Positions 25,587-33,567 of a DNA stretch of 64,000 nucleotides are shown here, piece by piece. The position numbers and the translations under genes were made by a program. Origin of the DNA: Rheinheimera sp. 4Y26. GTDB lineage: Bacteria; Pseudomonadota; Gammaproteobacteria; Enterobacterales; Alteromonadaceae. How positions within the stretch are numbered: position 1 is the stretch's first letter; each line of letters begins with the position of its first letter. The notes below the pieces were generated by a model that saw only the letters and a list, made by a program, of their open reading frames with translations, was not told the origin of the DNA and ran no database searches. The DNA is taken from positions 124,001 through 188,000 of the forward strand of contig NZ_JAOBWS010000003.1 of NCBI RefSeq assembly GCF_025245835.1, given 5' to 3'.

Positions 25587-27190
25587 ACATTTATCAGCGC
25601 CTGACTTTTGTCTGCCTGACGGCCCTGCTGACCCATGCTTGTCAGCCTGATCGTAATAATCCGGGCGGTACGGGTCTGGTGTATTGTGTTGAGGGCTCAC
25701 CGGAAAGTTTTAACCCGCAACTGGTCACCTCGGGCACCACTATTGATGCCATTAGCCAGCATCTGTATGACAGATTGTTGGATATTAACGCCCAAACCGG
25801 TGAACTGCTGCCGGCTTTGGCCAGCAGCTGGCAGATCAGCAGCGATGGCCTGAGTTATAGGTTTCAGCTTAGGGAAAACGTGGCCTTCCATCACACCGAT
25901 TATTTTAAGCCCAGCCGTCCACTGAACGCTGAGGATGTTGTTTTTACCTTTAACCGCATTTTGTTGCCAGAGCATCCATTTCACCAGACGGCCACTGAAT
26001 ATCCTTATTTTGACAGTATGGAATGGCGTCAATTGGTGGCCGAAGTCAAAGCGATTTCTGCATACGAAGTTGAGTTTCGCCTGAATAAACCGGATAGTTC
26101 ATTTTTATCAACACTGGCAACTGATTTTGCCGCTGTGTTGTCAGCTGAATACGGCGCTAAACTTCAGGCAGAAAATAAACTGCCAGACCTTGATCATCTC
26201 CCTGTTGGCACAGGGCCATTTTTGTTCCGGCATTATCAGAAAGATGTATTGATCCGTTATTACCGCCATCCACAGCACTGGCGTCAGGGCTCCAATCTGC
26301 AACAACTGGTGATTGATATAGTGCCGGACAGTACCAAAAGAGTGGCCAAATTATTAACACACGAGTGTGATGTGGCGCCAATTCCGCGTCTGGCTGAGCT
26401 GCAGTTACTATCTAAACGGCAGGATTTTGTGGTCGATGTACAAACCAGCATGAACGTCGGTTACTGGGCATTTAACACGCAAAAACCGCCGCTGAATAAT
26501 GTAAAAGTGCGCCAGGCACTGGCACTGGCTGTGAATAAACAGAATATTCTGCAGGCGGTTTATTTTGGTCAGGCCGAACAGGCTGATTCGTTATTACCAC
26601 CTAATTCATGGGCTTACCAAAAACCACAACTAACCCAGAGTTACGACCCACAAAAAGCCAGAGCATTGCTTGCAGAAGCAGGCTTTGCCAAAGGTTTTAG
26701 TCTGGATATCTGGGCCATGCCGGTCCAAAGGTTGTATAACCCTAATGCATTAAAAATGGCTGAACTGATGCAGGCCGATCTGGCCCGGATTGGCGTAAAA
26801 GCCAGGATTGTTTCTTATGAGTGGAACACTTTCAGGCGCAAACTCACGCAAGCTGAGCACGATTCAGTGCTGATTGGCTGGTCAGCAGACAATGCCGACC
26901 CGGATAACTTCTTACGGCCATTATTAAGCTGTGCTGCGGCAGTGTCGGGTAGCAACAGGGCCAACTGGTGTGATGAACATTTTGATGCGCTGTTGCAACA
27001 AGCGGTCAATACTGCAGATTTGAATGAACGCCGGTCTTTTTATCTGCAGGCACAACAATATCAGGCGCAGCAGATGCCACTGATGCCAATTGCTCATTCT
27101 AAAAGGTTTCAGGTGCGCAGCAGCAATATCAGCGGCGTTGCCATTAACCCTTATGGCGGCGTCAATTTTGCAATGGCAGGGAAACACTGA
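25583..27190 (+). CDS. sapA: peptide ABC transporter substrate-binding protein SapA
   Basis: SapA is a family 5 extracytoplasmic solute-binding protein of the Sap transporter, linked in enterobacteria and Haemophilus to peptide or antimicrobial-peptide uptake. The 535-residue product has an export signal ending in LTHACQ. Cys20 may be lipid-modified, although the box is not canonical. Family features include GLSYRFQLRENVAFH, LNAEDVVFTFNRIL, PVGTGPFLFRHYQKD and KVRQALALAVNK. Translation starts at ATG 25583, overlapping the pspF stop by four bases. The gene is first of five tightly packed sap genes. Confidence 0.92.
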   Translation: MNIYQRLTFVCLTALLTHACQPDRNNPGGTGLVYCVEGSPESFNPQLVTSGTTIDAISQHLYDRLLDINAQTGELLPALASSWQISSDGLSYRFQLRENVAFHHTDYFKPSRPLNAEDVVFTFNRILLPEHPFHQTATEYPYFDSMEWRQLVAEVKAISAYEVEFRLNKPDSSFLSTLATDFAAVLSAEYGAKLQAENKLPDLDHLPVGTGPFLFRHYQKDVLIRYYRHPQHWRQGSNLQQLVIDIVPDSTKRVAKLLTHECDVAPIPRLAELQLLSKRQDFVVDVQTSMNVGYWAFNTQKPPLNNVKVRQALALAVNKQNILQAVYFGQAEQADSLLPPNSWAYQKPQLTQSYDPQKARALLAEAGFAKGFSLDIWAMPVQRLYNPNALKMAELMQADLARIGVKARIVSYEWNTFRRKLTQAEHDSVLIGWSADNADPDNFLRPLLSCAAAVSGSNRANWCDEHFDALLQQAVNTADLNERRSFYLQAQQYQAQQMPLMPIAHSKRFQVRSSNISGVAINPYGGVNFAMAGKH

Positions 27191-28209
27191 TGATTCTACA
27201 TTACCTGTTCAGGCGATTGTTTTTACTTGCTTTTGTGTTTGTGGCACTGACCGTTTTTGCCTTTAGCCTCAGTTATTTGTTCCCGGGTGATGTACTGTCG
27301 AATTTCACCGGCCTTCGCAATATCAGTCCGGCGGATGAAGTGATGCTGACGCGTCAGCTCGGGCTTGATCAGAATTATCTGCAGCAGTACCTGTTATTTG
27401 TGCAACGTCTGCTGCAGGGAGACTGGGCTTTATCTTTTTCCAGCCAGCAAAACGTGTTAACCGAAATGTTGTTGGTGATGCCGGCAACACTTGAACTGGC
27501 TGCTTATGCGCTGTTTTTGTCGTTGCTGGTGGGTATCCCGCTTGGCATTGTCGCTGCAGTTCGCAAAGACAAATGGCTGGATAAACTGATTTCCTCTTTA
27601 GCCTTGATTGGTTTTTCTGTGCCTATTTTCTGGTGGGCTTTGCTGTTGATTATGGTGTTTTCACTCAGCCTTGGCTGGTTGCCGACTTCTGGCCGGCTTG
27701 GCGTGTTGTATGAAATTCCGACTGTGACGGGTTTTATGTTGCCTGATATTTTATTGTCTGAGCAGAGTTACCGGCAGCAAGCCTTCATTGATGCCATCCG
27801 TCATATGTTACTGCCGTCCGTGGTGCTGGCCACTTATCCAACCACAGTGATGATCCGTTTTACCCGTGATTCGATGCTGGATGTGCTGGAGCAAAACTAT
27901 ATCAAAACTGCGCGGGCCAAAGGCTTAACCAGGCTGCAGGTACTGTATACCCATGGTCTTCGCAACGCGCTGCTACCGGTCACCCGCCAGGTGGGCCTGC
28001 AATTTAGTACACTGATCACCCTGGCGATGATCACCGAAGTGATTTTCTCCTGGCCTGGTATTGGCCGCTGGCTTATCGACAGTATTTATCAACGTAACTT
28101 CCCGGCCATTCAGGGGGGAGTGTTGCTGGTGTCTTCTTTGGTGATCCTGGTCAATATGCTGACCGAAATTATGCACACCCTGTTTAACCCTCTGGCCAGG
28201 AAGTTCTGA
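27190..28209 (+). CDS. sapB: Sap ABC transporter permease SapB
   Basis: SapB is one of two inner-membrane permeases of the transporter. The 339-residue product has the DppB-type layout: an N-terminal transmembrane helix (LFLLAFVFVALTVFAFSL), an outer loop with PGDVLSNFTGLRN, then five more helices. The EAA loop, contacting the ATPases, is TARAKGLTRLQVLYTHGLRNALLP. SapBC with SapDF has also been reported to export putrescine in E. coli, so the substrate should be left open. Start overlaps the sapA stop by one base. Confidence 0.94.
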   Translation: MILHYLFRRLFLLAFVFVALTVFAFSLSYLFPGDVLSNFTGLRNISPADEVMLTRQLGLDQNYLQQYLLFVQRLLQGDWALSFSSQQNVLTEMLLVMPATLELAAYALFLSLLVGIPLGIVAAVRKDKWLDKLISSLALIGFSVPIFWWALLLIMVFSLSLGWLPTSGRLGVLYEIPTVTGFMLPDILLSEQSYRQQAFIDAIRHMLLPSVVLATYPTTVMIRFTRDSMLDVLEQNYIKTARAKGLTRLQVLYTHGLRNALLPVTRQVGLQFSTLITLAMITEVIFSWPGIGRWLIDSIYQRNFPAIQGGVLLVSSLVILVNMLTEIMHTLFNPLARKF

Positions 28210-28210
28210 G

Positions 28211-29104
28211 ATGAAAAAACTCCGGCTCTATTACGAGGAGCACAACAAAGGTCCGCTGAAGTTATTATGGAAGCATTTTGCGCCGCAGCATTTTGCATTT
28301 TTTGGGCTGGTGTTACTGATTATCCTGTTATCCCTTGCGGTGCTGACGCCCTTTTTAACGCCTCATGATCCCTATCTGCAGAATTCCCAACTGTTGTTGG
28401 TACCACCTTCCTGGCAAGACTCGGGTTTGGTGTCTTATCCATTGGGCACAGACGACCTGGGCCGTGACCTGATGTCGAGACTGATGCTGGGGGCCAGTTA
28501 CACTTTTGGTCTGGCTATTCTGGCAGTGCTTGGCTCTTTGTTGGTCGGGCTGGTACTTGGCGCCCTTTCCGGTATGAGCAAAGGGGTTAAATCGAGTATT
28601 TTTAACCACTTATTAGATTTAGCACTGACGATTCCTTCGTTATTGCTTGCCATCGTTATCGTTGCAGTGCTGGGGCCTGGGTTACTCAACACTATCTGGG
28701 CCATTATGCTGGCACTGCTGCCACAATTTATTCATGGTGTGCGCAACGCCATAGCACAGCAGCTGAAACAGGATTATGTTACGGCTTACCGGCTGGATGG
28801 TGCCAATCAACGGCAACTGCTGTTTTCCGTGATCTTACCAAACACCTGGGAGCAACTGGTGCTGATGGGTACTATGGCGCTGTCCACCGCAGTGCTGGAT
28901 ATAGCGGCGCTTGGCTTTCTTGGCATTGGCGCTCAATCACCGACAGCCGAATGGGGGGCAATGATCGCCGATTCCCTCGACTCTATTTATCTGGCGCCCT
29001 GGACAGTTGCCCTGCCCGGTTTATTGATATTTGTCACTGTGCTGGCGGTAAATCTGGTTGGGGACGGCCTGCGGGTTGCAATGAAAAAACGGCGGGAAAA
29101 CTGA
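28211..29104 (+). CDS. sapC: Sap ABC transporter permease SapC
   Basis: SapC is the second permease, DppC type, 297 residues. An N-terminal cytoplasmic stretch of about 30 residues precedes the first helix (FFGLVLLIILLSLAVLTPFL). The YPLGTDDLGRDLMSRLMLGA motif is typical of DppC-like proteins. The EAA loop reads TAYRLDGANQRQLLFSVILPN. It starts 1 bp after sapB ends and overlaps sapD by one base. Confidence 0.94.
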   Translation: MKKLRLYYEEHNKGPLKLLWKHFAPQHFAFFGLVLLIILLSLAVLTPFLTPHDPYLQNSQLLLVPPSWQDSGLVSYPLGTDDLGRDLMSRLMLGASYTFGLAILAVLGSLLVGLVLGALSGMSKGVKSSIFNHLLDLALTIPSLLLAIVIVAVLGPGLLNTIWAIMLALLPQFIHGVRNAIAQQLKQDYVTAYRLDGANQRQLLFSVILPNTWEQLVLMGTMALSTAVLDIAALGFLGIGAQSPTAEWGAMIADSLDSIYLAPWTVALPGLLIFVTVLAVNLVGDGLRVAMKKRREN

Positions 29105-30102
29105 TGCAATTATTGGATATCCGCAATTTAACGCTGGAGCTCGAAACTCCGGATGGTTTGGTACGTGCTGTTGACCGGGTGAATCTGTCGCTGCGCGAAG
29201 GCGAGATCCGTGGTTTAGTTGGCGAGTCTGGTTCAGGTAAGAGCCTGATAGCCAAAGCCATTATGGGCGTGTTGCATCAACGCTGGAAAATATCGGCCGA
29301 TCGTTTTCACTGGTGTGGTCAGGATTTACTCCGTTTATCTTACGACGAACAACGCCGAATTATCAGCCGTGATATTGCGATGATTTATCAGGAACCAAGC
29401 CGCAGTATGGATCCAACCTCCCCTATTGGTGAGCAGCTGGCCGAAGCCATTCCTGATCATCAGCTGGAAGGCGTGTCCTGGTGGCAACGTGGTTATGCCC
29501 GTAATAAAAGGGCCATTGCTTTGTTGCATAAAGTTGGGATCCGCGACCATGCGTCAGTACTTCACAGCTACCCATATCAGCTGTCCGAAGGCGTATGCCA
29601 GAAAATCATGATTGCGATGGCGATTGCCAAAAGCCCCAAATTGCTGATTGCCGATGAGCCTACAACAGCACTGGAAAGTACCACTCAGGCGAATCTGTTC
29701 CGGTTGCTTGCAAGTTTTAATCAGCTCAAAGGCACCTCAATTTTGCTGATAAGCCACGAGCTTGAAACCGTAGCGCGCAATACCGACACGCTAAGCGTGC
29801 TCTATTGTGGTCAGCTGGTAGAGGCCGGTGACACCGCCACACTGCTGAAACATCCATTGCACCCTTATACCCACGCCCTGATTAAAAGTGTGCCTGAATT
29901 TCAGCCTGAGCTTGGATTTAAACAACAACTTTATGCCTTACACGGCAGTATTCCAACACTGCAACATTTGCCTATTGGTTGCCGGCTTGGGCCACGTTGC
30001 CCAAATGCACGTAAAGAGTGTGTGAAAACACCAGTGCTGGAGCGGTTACAAAACCATTATTACAGTTGCCATTTTCCGATGCTGGAGCATGCCAATGAGT
30101 GA
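29104..30102 (+). CDS. sapD: Sap ABC transporter ATPase SapD
   Basis: SapD is one of two ATPases of the Sap transporter, 332 residues. Walker A is GESGSGKS and Walker B is KLLIADEPTTALE, with the H-loop in LLISHELE. The ABC signature is the degenerate LSEGVCQK, comparable with the LTEGECQK of E. coli SapD as I recall it, so the change is a family trait and not damage. The C-terminal oligopeptide-transporter extension has the cysteine cluster of GCRLGPRCPNARKEC and YSCHFP, which in related proteins can hold an iron-sulphur cluster. ATG 29104 overlaps the sapC stop. Confidence 0.94.
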   Translation: MQLLDIRNLTLELETPDGLVRAVDRVNLSLREGEIRGLVGESGSGKSLIAKAIMGVLHQRWKISADRFHWCGQDLLRLSYDEQRRIISRDIAMIYQEPSRSMDPTSPIGEQLAEAIPDHQLEGVSWWQRGYARNKRAIALLHKVGIRDHASVLHSYPYQLSEGVCQKIMIAMAIAKSPKLLIADEPTTALESTTQANLFRLLASFNQLKGTSILLISHELETVARNTDTLSVLYCGQLVEAGDTATLLKHPLHPYTHALIKSVPEFQPELGFKQQLYALHGSIPTLQHLPIGCRLGPRCPNARKECVKTPVLERLQNHYYSCHFPMLEHANE

Positions 30103-30880
30103 AATGCCAACAAGCAGTGATCTGATCAAAGTCAGTCATCTGAGTAAAAGTTACCAAAAAGCCCAGGGCTTGTTCCGGCATAAAACCATTCAGGCACTGA
30201 GCGATATCAGTTTTACGCTCAAAGCTGGTGAAACTCTGGCCGTGGTCGGTGAAACCGGCTCAGGCAAAAGTACACTGGCAAAACTGCTGGTGGGTATTGA
30301 ACAACCCGACAGCGGTGAAATTGCGCTGGCAGGTAAGGTGGTGAACTGTCGGGATTTTCATAAAACCAACCATCAAATTCGTTATATTTTTCAGGATGCG
30401 GCTCGCTCTCTGAACCCCAATCAGAAAATATCTGACATTCTGCATGATGTTTTAAGATACAGCACTGTGCTGAGTGAAGAGCAGCGTGAGCAGAAAATTG
30501 CAGACACCCTGAAGTTATTGGGTCTGCTCAACGAGCACGGTAACTATTATCCCCATATGTTTTCTGGCGGACAGCTGCAAAGAGTGGCGCTGGCCAGGGC
30601 GTTGATTCTGGATCCGAAAATTCTGATCCTCGATGAAGCGCTGACGGCACTGGACCCATCACTGCGGGCACAGATCGTCAATTTATTGTTGGAGTTGCAG
30701 CAAAATACCGGCCTTGCCTATTTGCTGGTGACCAATCAGCTGAGACTGGTCCGCCATATAGCGGATCAGACACTGGTGTTACATCAGGGGCTAAGCCTGG
30801 ATTATGGCCCGACCAACGAGGTATTTGCCAACCCGCAACATGACTACAGCCGCAAACTGATCAACAGCCTGCAATATTAA
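30095..30880 (+). CDS. sapF: Sap ABC transporter ATPase SapF
   Basis: SapF is the second ATPase of the transporter, 261 residues. Walker A is GETGSGKS, the signature is MFSGGQLQRVALARAL and Walker B is KILILDEALTALD. Unlike SapD it has a regular signature, so each composite ATP site of a SapDF dimer would contain one regular and one degenerate signature. Of three nearby ATGs, 30095 is best placed (seven bases) after a GGAG; 30089 is three bases closer. It overlaps sapD by 8 bp. A strong terminator follows. Confidence 0.93.
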   Translation: MSEMPTSSDLIKVSHLSKSYQKAQGLFRHKTIQALSDISFTLKAGETLAVVGETGSGKSTLAKLLVGIEQPDSGEIALAGKVVNCRDFHKTNHQIRYIFQDAARSLNPNQKISDILHDVLRYSTVLSEEQREQKIADTLKLLGLLNEHGNYYPHMFSGGQLQRVALARALILDPKILILDEALTALDPSLRAQIVNLLLELQQNTGLAYLLVTNQLRLVRHIADQTLVLHQGLSLDYGPTNEVFANPQHDYSRKLINSLQY

Positions 30881-30913
30881 CTGTGCAGGAAAAGCTTCTT
30901 TAGTTTCACAGAT

Positions 30914-30940
30914 AAAAAAACCGCCAAAAGGCGGTTTTTT
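30914..30940. terminator. bidirectional intrinsic terminator between sapF and ppiD
   Basis: A run of A residues plus CCGCC, an aaaa loop, then GGCGG plus a T run make a hairpin that ends in T residues on both strands. It lies 34 bp after sapF and 23 bp after ppiD, which converge here. Confidence 0.9.
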
Positions 30941-30962
30941 TATCTTCTTATGGCTTTTCAGC

Positions 30963-32879
30963 TTATAAGTCTTCGCTGGTCATAGCGGGCAGTTTACGCA
31001 CAATTTCTGCCTGTGCTTTTAACGACTGTTGTACGGCGCCAAAATGCGACTGACCCATTTGCTGTGCAAACTGCTGCAGCTCAGCAGTGGCTGGTTCAGC
31101 TGTGGTGGCAACTTCGGTCACTTTAGTCACTAATACCAGTGCTACATCACCAGAGCTCAACTCCGCAACCCCAACCGACATCGGCTTGGCTTCAACAGGT
31201 TTTGCCAGCTCAAAGGCTTTGGTACGGATTTGTGCATCTAAAGCACCGCCAAAACGTGGTGTGGCAGCCGACACTTCCAGTTTTAAGCCATCCGCAGTTA
31301 ACTGAGCACGTAAATCTTTGCCTTCGTTAAACAGTGCCAGCAGCGATTCTGCTTTCGCTTTAGCCTGCTTGCTGCTCTCAGCGGCCGTCACAGCTTTAAC
31401 TACTTCAGCCTTTACTTCGTCAAAAGATTTGGTTTTGGCACTCTGATGTTCTACCAGACGAGCCACCACCACATGATCATCACTCAATGTAATGACATCA
31501 CTGTTGGTGCCTGAAGCAATAAATTCTTCGTTAAAGACTTTATCCAGGAATGCCGGCACAGCAAAAGGCGCTTTGGCCGTTTCACGAGAGAACAATGGCA
31601 GCTCTTGTACCTTGCCATTCACTGCAGTTGCAGCTTCATCCAGATTGTCCGCCACTTCAAAACTGACTTCAGCCAGCTTTTGTTGTAATTCAGCAAACTT
31701 CTCAGCAGCTTTTTCTTTTTGCACTGTTTCTTTAATTGCAGCCTGAACTTCGGCCAGAGGCTTCACTTGTGCAGCTTCAATTTCGGTCAGTTTGATAATG
31801 TGATAGCCAAAAGAAGTTTTAACAACAGGACTCACATCACCTACTTTTGCCAGCGCATAAGCGGCCGCTTCAAATTCAGCTTCCATCACACCTTTGCTGA
31901 TAAAATCCAGATCACCACCGTTTTCAGCTGACACAGTATCCGCCGAATTGGCTTTGGCAACTGCAGCAAAATCAGCTCCGGCCTGAATGTCTTTTAACAG
32001 TGTTTCAGCTTTGGTCTTTACTGCAGCATCTTCTTCGGCAGCTTCAAGCAGAATGTGAGAAACGCGACGACGCTCTTCAGTCTGATATCTGTCTTTATTG
32101 GCTTCGTAATAAGCAGTGACATCGGCTTCAGACACTTCAATGGCTTTTGCCAGGTCGCTGCTTTTCAGCTCGACATATTGCAATGAAACCTGTTCTGGTG
32201 TGGCATAGGCGGCCTGATTCAGCTGATAATACTCGTTCAGCTTTTCATCGGTGATTTCTACCTTGGCGGCAAAATCACTGGCTTTAATAGTCACATATTC
32301 AATATCACGGTTCTGTTGTTGTAACGTCATCAGCGTTTTTAACTCGCCCGGCAGAGCAAACTCAGAACCTGCCAGACCCACCATCAGCTGATTGCGGGAA
32401 AATTGTTCACGCAGAATGTCACCAAACTGGTTTGGCGTCAGGTTGTTCTGGCGTAACAACGCATTGTAACGTTCGTTGTTAAATACACCGTCCACCTGAA
32501 ACTCGGTCATTTCAGTGATGGTTTTTTTCAACAGGGCGTCGCTGATTTTTAATCCAAGCGCGTTTGCCTGCTGTTTCATCAGGGTTTCGTCAATTAAACG
32601 CTCTAACACTGAATTACGGAAATTATTCATGTACTCAGGATCAGCAGCCAGCGAAGAAAACATATCGCCAAACTGTTGCTGCATTCTGGCACGTTCGTTC
32701 TGATAACTTTGTTCAAACTTCTCGCGGCTGATTTCTTCGCCATTCACCACAGCAACAGACTGATCGCTGTTGTTCGCAAAATAGCTGCTCACGCCTGAAA
32801 CGGCGAATGTCAGGATCACCAGGCCCAGAATGACCTGAGCAACAATCCCTTTTGAACCTTCTCTGATCTTTTCTAACAT
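30963..32879 (-). CDS. ppiD: periplasmic folding chaperone PpiD
   Basis: PpiD is a membrane-anchored periplasmic chaperone at the Sec translocon that helps newly exported proteins fold. The 638-residue product has a short cytoplasmic N-terminus MLEKIREGSKGIVAQ, one transmembrane helix (VILGLVILTFAVSGVSSYF), a SurA-like N-domain, and one parvulin domain (about residues 245-350). RVSHILLEA opens that domain and GYHIIKLTEIE closes it. An alanine/lysine-rich C-terminal region follows. ATG 32879 is the family start; a 17-codon open extension upstream is discounted. It lies downstream of hupB, the normal enterobacterial order, but a terminator separates the two. Confidence 0.95.
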   Translation of the reverse strand: MLEKIREGSKGIVAQVILGLVILTFAVSGVSSYFANNSDQSVAVVNGEEISREKFEQSYQNERARMQQQFGDMFSSLAADPEYMNNFRNSVLERLIDETLMKQQANALGLKISDALLKKTITEMTEFQVDGVFNNERYNALLRQNNLTPNQFGDILREQFSRNQLMVGLAGSEFALPGELKTLMTLQQQNRDIEYVTIKASDFAAKVEITDEKLNEYYQLNQAAYATPEQVSLQYVELKSSDLAKAIEVSEADVTAYYEANKDRYQTEERRRVSHILLEAAEEDAAVKTKAETLLKDIQAGADFAAVAKANSADTVSAENGGDLDFISKGVMEAEFEAAAYALAKVGDVSPVVKTSFGYHIIKLTEIEAAQVKPLAEVQAAIKETVQKEKAAEKFAELQQKLAEVSFEVADNLDEAATAVNGKVQELPLFSRETAKAPFAVPAFLDKVFNEEFIASGTNSDVITLSDDHVVVARLVEHQSAKTKSFDEVKAEVVKAVTAAESSKQAKAKAESLLALFNEGKDLRAQLTADGLKLEVSAATPRFGGALDAQIRTKAFELAKPVEAKPMSVGVAELSSGDVALVLVTKVTEVATTAEPATAELQQFAQQMGQSHFGAVQQSLKAQAEIVRKLPAMTSEDL

Positions 32880-32915
32880 GCTTGCTTCATCTCTTCTAAC
32901 GGCAATGACGGGCTT

Positions 32916-32946
32916 AAAAAAAAGGCGCATCTTAACAGATGCGCCT
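32916..32946 (-). terminator. intrinsic terminator of hupB
   Basis: AGGCGCATCT-taac-AGATGCGCCT is a perfect 10-bp stem followed on the minus strand by eight T residues. It lies between hupB and ppiD, so ppiD needs read-through or a promoter inside the remaining 37 bp. Confidence 0.88.
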
Positions 32947-33083
32947 TTTTTATAGAAGCTGTAACGGAACTGTCGATATGCGCGCTAAGGTTTTAACTCA
33001 CTTATCATTTCAGCTTGTAACACAAGCCTTACTGTTCTTTTAGCTTAGCTACTGTACCAGCGCGCCGGTACAGCATTCAGGTT

Positions 33084-33356
33084 TTAGTTAACGCTGTCTT
33101 TTAACGCTTTGCCTGGCTTGAAAGAAGGGATCTTCGCAGAAGCGATTTGGATCGTCTCGCCAGTTTGTGGGTTACGGCCAGTACGGGCTGCACGCTCACG
33201 CACTGCAAAAGTACCAAAACCAACCAGCGCAACTGAGTCACCTTCCTTTAAAGCTTCAGTAACGGCTTCGATGAACGCGTCAAGAGAACGACCCGCTGCC
33301 GCTTTAGAAATGTCTGCACCAGCAGCAATTTTGTCGATAAGTTGAGACTTGTTCAC
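33084..33356 (-). CDS. hupB: DNA-binding protein HU-beta
   Basis: HU-beta is a small nucleoid protein that bends DNA without strong sequence choice. The 90-residue product matches family length, starting [21 protein letters not shown]. The DNA-binding arm carries [23 protein letters not shown] and the [15 protein letters not shown] ending, with the intercalating proline in RNPQTG. It follows lon and precedes ppiD, the classic order. It has its own promoter and terminator. Confidence 0.96.
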   Translation of the reverse strand: MNKSQLIDKIAAGADISKAAAGRSLDAFIEAVTEALKEGDSVALVGFGTFAVRERAARTGRNPQTGETIQIASAKIPSFKPGKALKDSVN

Positions 33357-33427
33357 AATATCATCCCCTTCAATTGTTATTATTTTCTACAACCAGATTG
33401 TAAATACATTCTTGTAATGTCGGCTTT

Positions 33428-33456
33428 GTTATATCAAGCATCGGAAACGCTTGCAA
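33428..33456 (-). promoter_or_regulatory. sigma-70 promoter of hupB
   Basis: On the minus strand TTGCAA (33456-33451) and TATAAC (33433-33428) are 17 bp apart. Transcription would start near 33421, giving a leader of about 65 nt. Confidence 0.6.
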
Positions 33457-33497
33457 GCACAAATACAATGGACTTGAAAATTTCTTGGTGTCCCGCC

Positions 33498-33518
33498 AGC
33501 CCTTGTCACACAAGGGCT
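33498..33518. repeat. inverted repeat between lon and hupB
   Basis: AGCCCTTG-tcaca-CAAGGGCT is a perfect 8-bp stem 50 bp after the lon stop codon. It has no T tract. It is probably the 3' end hairpin of the lon message or a weak terminator. Confidence 0.55.
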
Positions 33519-33567
33519 GCAACGAAACTGCCCCTAAATTAGCACAGCCTGAGCGTTTGAAAAGCCC

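Noticed and set aside
29104-30102. SapD as a degenerate, inactive ATPase
   Set aside because: Walker A, Walker B and H-loop are intact, and the unusual signature is shared with E. coli SapD.
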